From Saccharopolyspora gregorii (GTDB lineage Bacteria; Actinomycetota; Actinomycetes; Mycobacteriales; Pseudonocardiaceae), in contig NZ_CP059556.1 in NCBI RefSeq assembly GCF_024734405.1, forward strand, positions 744,001 to 808,000: a DNA stretch of 64,000 nt, given 5' to 3'. Positions within the stretch are counted from its first letter, which is position 1; each line of letters begins with the position of its first letter. The notes under the pieces are model-generated. The model searched no databases. It was not told the origin of the DNA and saw nothing but the letters and a program-made list of their open reading frames with translations. The position numbers and the translations under genes are program-made. Below are positions 62,389 to 64,000 of the stretch, one piece after another.

Positions 62389-62855
62389 CCGAGATGAACC
62401 GCAGTGGTGGCGGCGCCTTCCAGGACCTCGAAGCGGCCATGGCCGCGCTGGAGCAGGAGCAGCGCAAGCTCGCCGAGATCGGCGAGGTCCGCCAGAACGA
62501 GACGACGACGGTCCAGGCGAAGGACCGCTCGCTGGAGATGACCTTCGACGGCGGCGGCGAGCTGTCCGAGCTGAAGTTCAACGGCACGAAGTACCGGAAC
62601 ATGGCCCCGGCGCAGCTGGCCCACGTGATCGTGGAGACGCTCCAGCAGGGCCGCGCGCAGGCGATGGCGAAGATGACGGACCTCATGGGATCCGATGTCC
62701 TGCCTGGAATTGATCTAGCGGGCATCGCCGCGGGTAAGGTGGACCCGAGCAGCGTGATCGACGCGCTGCTGTCCCCGATGCTGGACGGCATCGTCGACGA
62801 CGACGACCGCCCCGGCAAGGATTCCCGTTCGGAGAAGGGTGGCCAGGATGGCTGA
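62385..62855 (+). CDS. YbaB/EbfC-like protein (EspL-like position)
   Basis: A 156-residue protein. The N-terminal helix (FQDLEAAMAALEQEQRKLAEI) and a beta sheet (VQAKDRSLEMTFDGGGELSELKFN) then a helix (AQLAHVIVETLQQGRAQAM) match the YbaB/EbfC fold. Mycobacterial ESX-1 EspL has the same fold, and YbaB-like genes accompany T7SS toxin modules. It may bind nucleic acid or act as a chaperone. The acidic C-terminus overlaps the next gene by 8 bases. Confidence 0.82.
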   Translation: MTEMNRSGGGAFQDLEAAMAALEQEQRKLAEIGEVRQNETTTVQAKDRSLEMTFDGGGELSELKFNGTKYRNMAPAQLAHVIVETLQQGRAQAMAKMTDLMGSDVLPGIDLAGIAAGKVDPSSVIDALLSPMLDGIVDDDDRPGKDSRSEKGGQDG

Positions 62856-63171
62856 CGACTTCTACCTCGACCCCGACGGGATGCGGGACGCCAACCAGCG
62901 GATCAAGACGGCGCACGACGAGATGTCCGCCGCCTTCGACGAGCTCAACGCCGAGCTGGCGGAGCTCTACGGCTGCTGGGGCAACGACGACGTCGGCAAG
63001 GCGTTCGAGGGGAACTACAAGGAGCCGGCGGAGAACATCAAGAAAGGCTCCCAGGGCATCCTCGACGGCGTGAACGAGCTGACCGGCATGCTGGACGAGA
63101 CGGTGGACGAGTTCGTCGCGGTGGACGAGCAGAACCGCCGGAACGTCGAGAACACCGGGTACGAGTCCTGA
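62848..63171 (+). CDS. WXG100-like partner protein
   Basis: A 107-residue helical protein (MADDFYLDPDGMRDANQRI). The turn region YGCWGNDDVGKAFEGNY has the Trp-Gly followed by the GxxF pattern of WXG100 proteins encoded beside T7SS polymorphic toxins. ATG 62848 has GGAGAAGGGTGG upstream. It probably forms the export complex with the toxin that follows. Confidence 0.85.
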   Translation: MADDFYLDPDGMRDANQRIKTAHDEMSAAFDELNAELAELYGCWGNDDVGKAFEGNYKEPAENIKKGSQGILDGVNELTGMLDETVDEFVAVDEQNRRNVENTGYES

Positions 63172-63282
63172 TCCCGGTGCAACCGGTGGTGCGGCCGCTC
63201 GGTCCGACGAGGGACGCGAAGACGTGAGTTGACCATTTGGGCGCAGCGGGGCGCCCGGGTTCGAATCTGGAGGAGGGGGCCC

Positions 63283-64000
63283 GGTGAGCAAGTACGAGAC
63301 CACCGAGCTGCCTCCCAAACTCCAGAAGTTCTTCAAGATCACCCTCGGCATGGAGTGGCCCGAGGGCAGTGAAGGCGGCCTCAACGCGATGCACGACGCG
63401 TTGGAGCGCTACGCCGACCGCACCGACGAGATGGCCGCCAAGATGGAGTCGGCCGGCGGGGACATCGACGACGCCCTGGACGGCGACACCTCCGACGAGA
63501 CCGTCCGGTACGTGAAGGGCGATCTGCCCGGGTACCTGCGCGAGCAGTCCGCCGTCGCGCGCGACCTGGCCAGCAAGGCCAAGGACGCGGCCGCGGACAT
63601 CCAGAAGAACAAGATCATGTTCATCGCGATGACCGCGATGACGCTGGCGACGGTGATCTCGCTGATCGCCTCGCTGTTCGGCGCCTTCATGGTGCCCGCA
63701 GTGCTCGCCGCCGCACGGGTGGGCATCACCGCGCTGCTGCGCGAACTGATCAAGCAGATCGCGCAGAACATCGTCAAGCAGCTCGGCCGCATCCCGCAGG
63801 CCATCAAGGCGGGCGGCTGGCAGGCCGGGGCGAAGGCGGCGGGTTCGCAGGCGTGGCAGCTGGGCAAGTACCCGGCGGGCGGTGCGGCGTTCGGCGCGGG
63901 CGTGATGGGCGGTCTGGACGCGGGCATCCAGGGCGCGCAGAAGGCGGCCGGTTACCGCGACAACATCAACACCGAGTCGATCAAGGGCATGGTCATCGGT
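63283..64000 (+). CDS. CpnT-like polymorphic toxin, N-terminal part (runs off the window)
   Basis: The first 239 residues of a larger protein, from GTG 63283 with GGAGGAGGGGG upstream. The N-terminus LPPKLQKFFKITLGMEWPEGSEGGLNAMHDALERYADRTDEM matches the WXG100-like export domain of CpnT-type toxins. A helical region with DLPGYLREQSAVARDLASKAKD follows, then a hydrophobic segment (about 108-145, IMFIAMTAMTLATVISLIASLFGAFM), as in that family. The C-terminal toxin domain is outside the window, so its activity is unknown. An immunity gene would be expected further downstream. Confidence 0.85.

Overview
The window is very GC-rich, with bacterial gene packing, GTG starts, many 4-base stop/start overlaps, paired DUF5753-type XRE and DUF397 genes, a Methyltransf_19 (DUF574) methyltransferase and an actinobacterial type VII (ESX) secretion locus. 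This points to a filamentous actinomycete of the Pseudonocardiaceae; Saccharopolyspora or a close relative is my inference, not proven by the sequence.

Left part (1-19.9 kb) is mostly accessory and regulatory. It holds the 5' part of an IS701-type transposase cut by the window edge, a divergent CPBP protease/TetR pair that looks leaderless in both directions, a DUF418 membrane protein, and a locus with two small Cys-rich proteins divergent from an XRE regulator followed by two near-duplicate DUF397 genes. Two two-component systems follow (NarL type beside a secreted serine hydrolase, OmpR type beside a small exported protein), then MerR, a SAM methyltransferase, 2,2-dialkylglycine decarboxylase, a DJ-1/PfpI protein, a class A penicillin-binding protein whose transpeptidase motifs are all lost, HxlR and small exported proteins.

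Middle part (20-38 kb) is catabolism and cell surface. A transporter plus a galactarate/L-talarate dehydratase-like enolase pair is followed by three small PLDc_N-like membrane proteins. Then comes a minus-strand sialic-acid operon (nanT-nanA-nanK-nanE), divergent from a GntR/FCD regulator carrying a one-base frameshift. A DUF4232 lipoprotein, a secreted Amidase_2 enzyme, a P450, a fused aminodeoxychorismate synthase (PabAB), IPP isomerase and a type II thioesterase follow. Two divergent large LuxR (LAL) regulators close this part; with the preceding genes they resemble the accessory part of a polyketide cluster without the polyketide synthase.

Right part (44-64 kb) is the ESX locus. A 964-residue protein with a C-terminal region resembling an R-S-E ADP-ribosyltransferase overlaps mycP. 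Next are eccC on the opposite strand, then eccD-eccB and a run of substrate-like genes: an EspC-like helical protein, a WXG100 protein, a Trp-containing helical protein, a 1076-residue protein with about 21 copies of an Ala-rich helix repeat, and a Gly/Pro-rich 599-residue protein. The last module is YbaB-like protein, WXG100-like partner and a CpnT-like polymorphic toxin start that runs off the end. eccE and eccA are not in the window. The ART-like companion protein and the repeat-rich candidate substrate are the least familiar parts and the best candidates for something undescribed.
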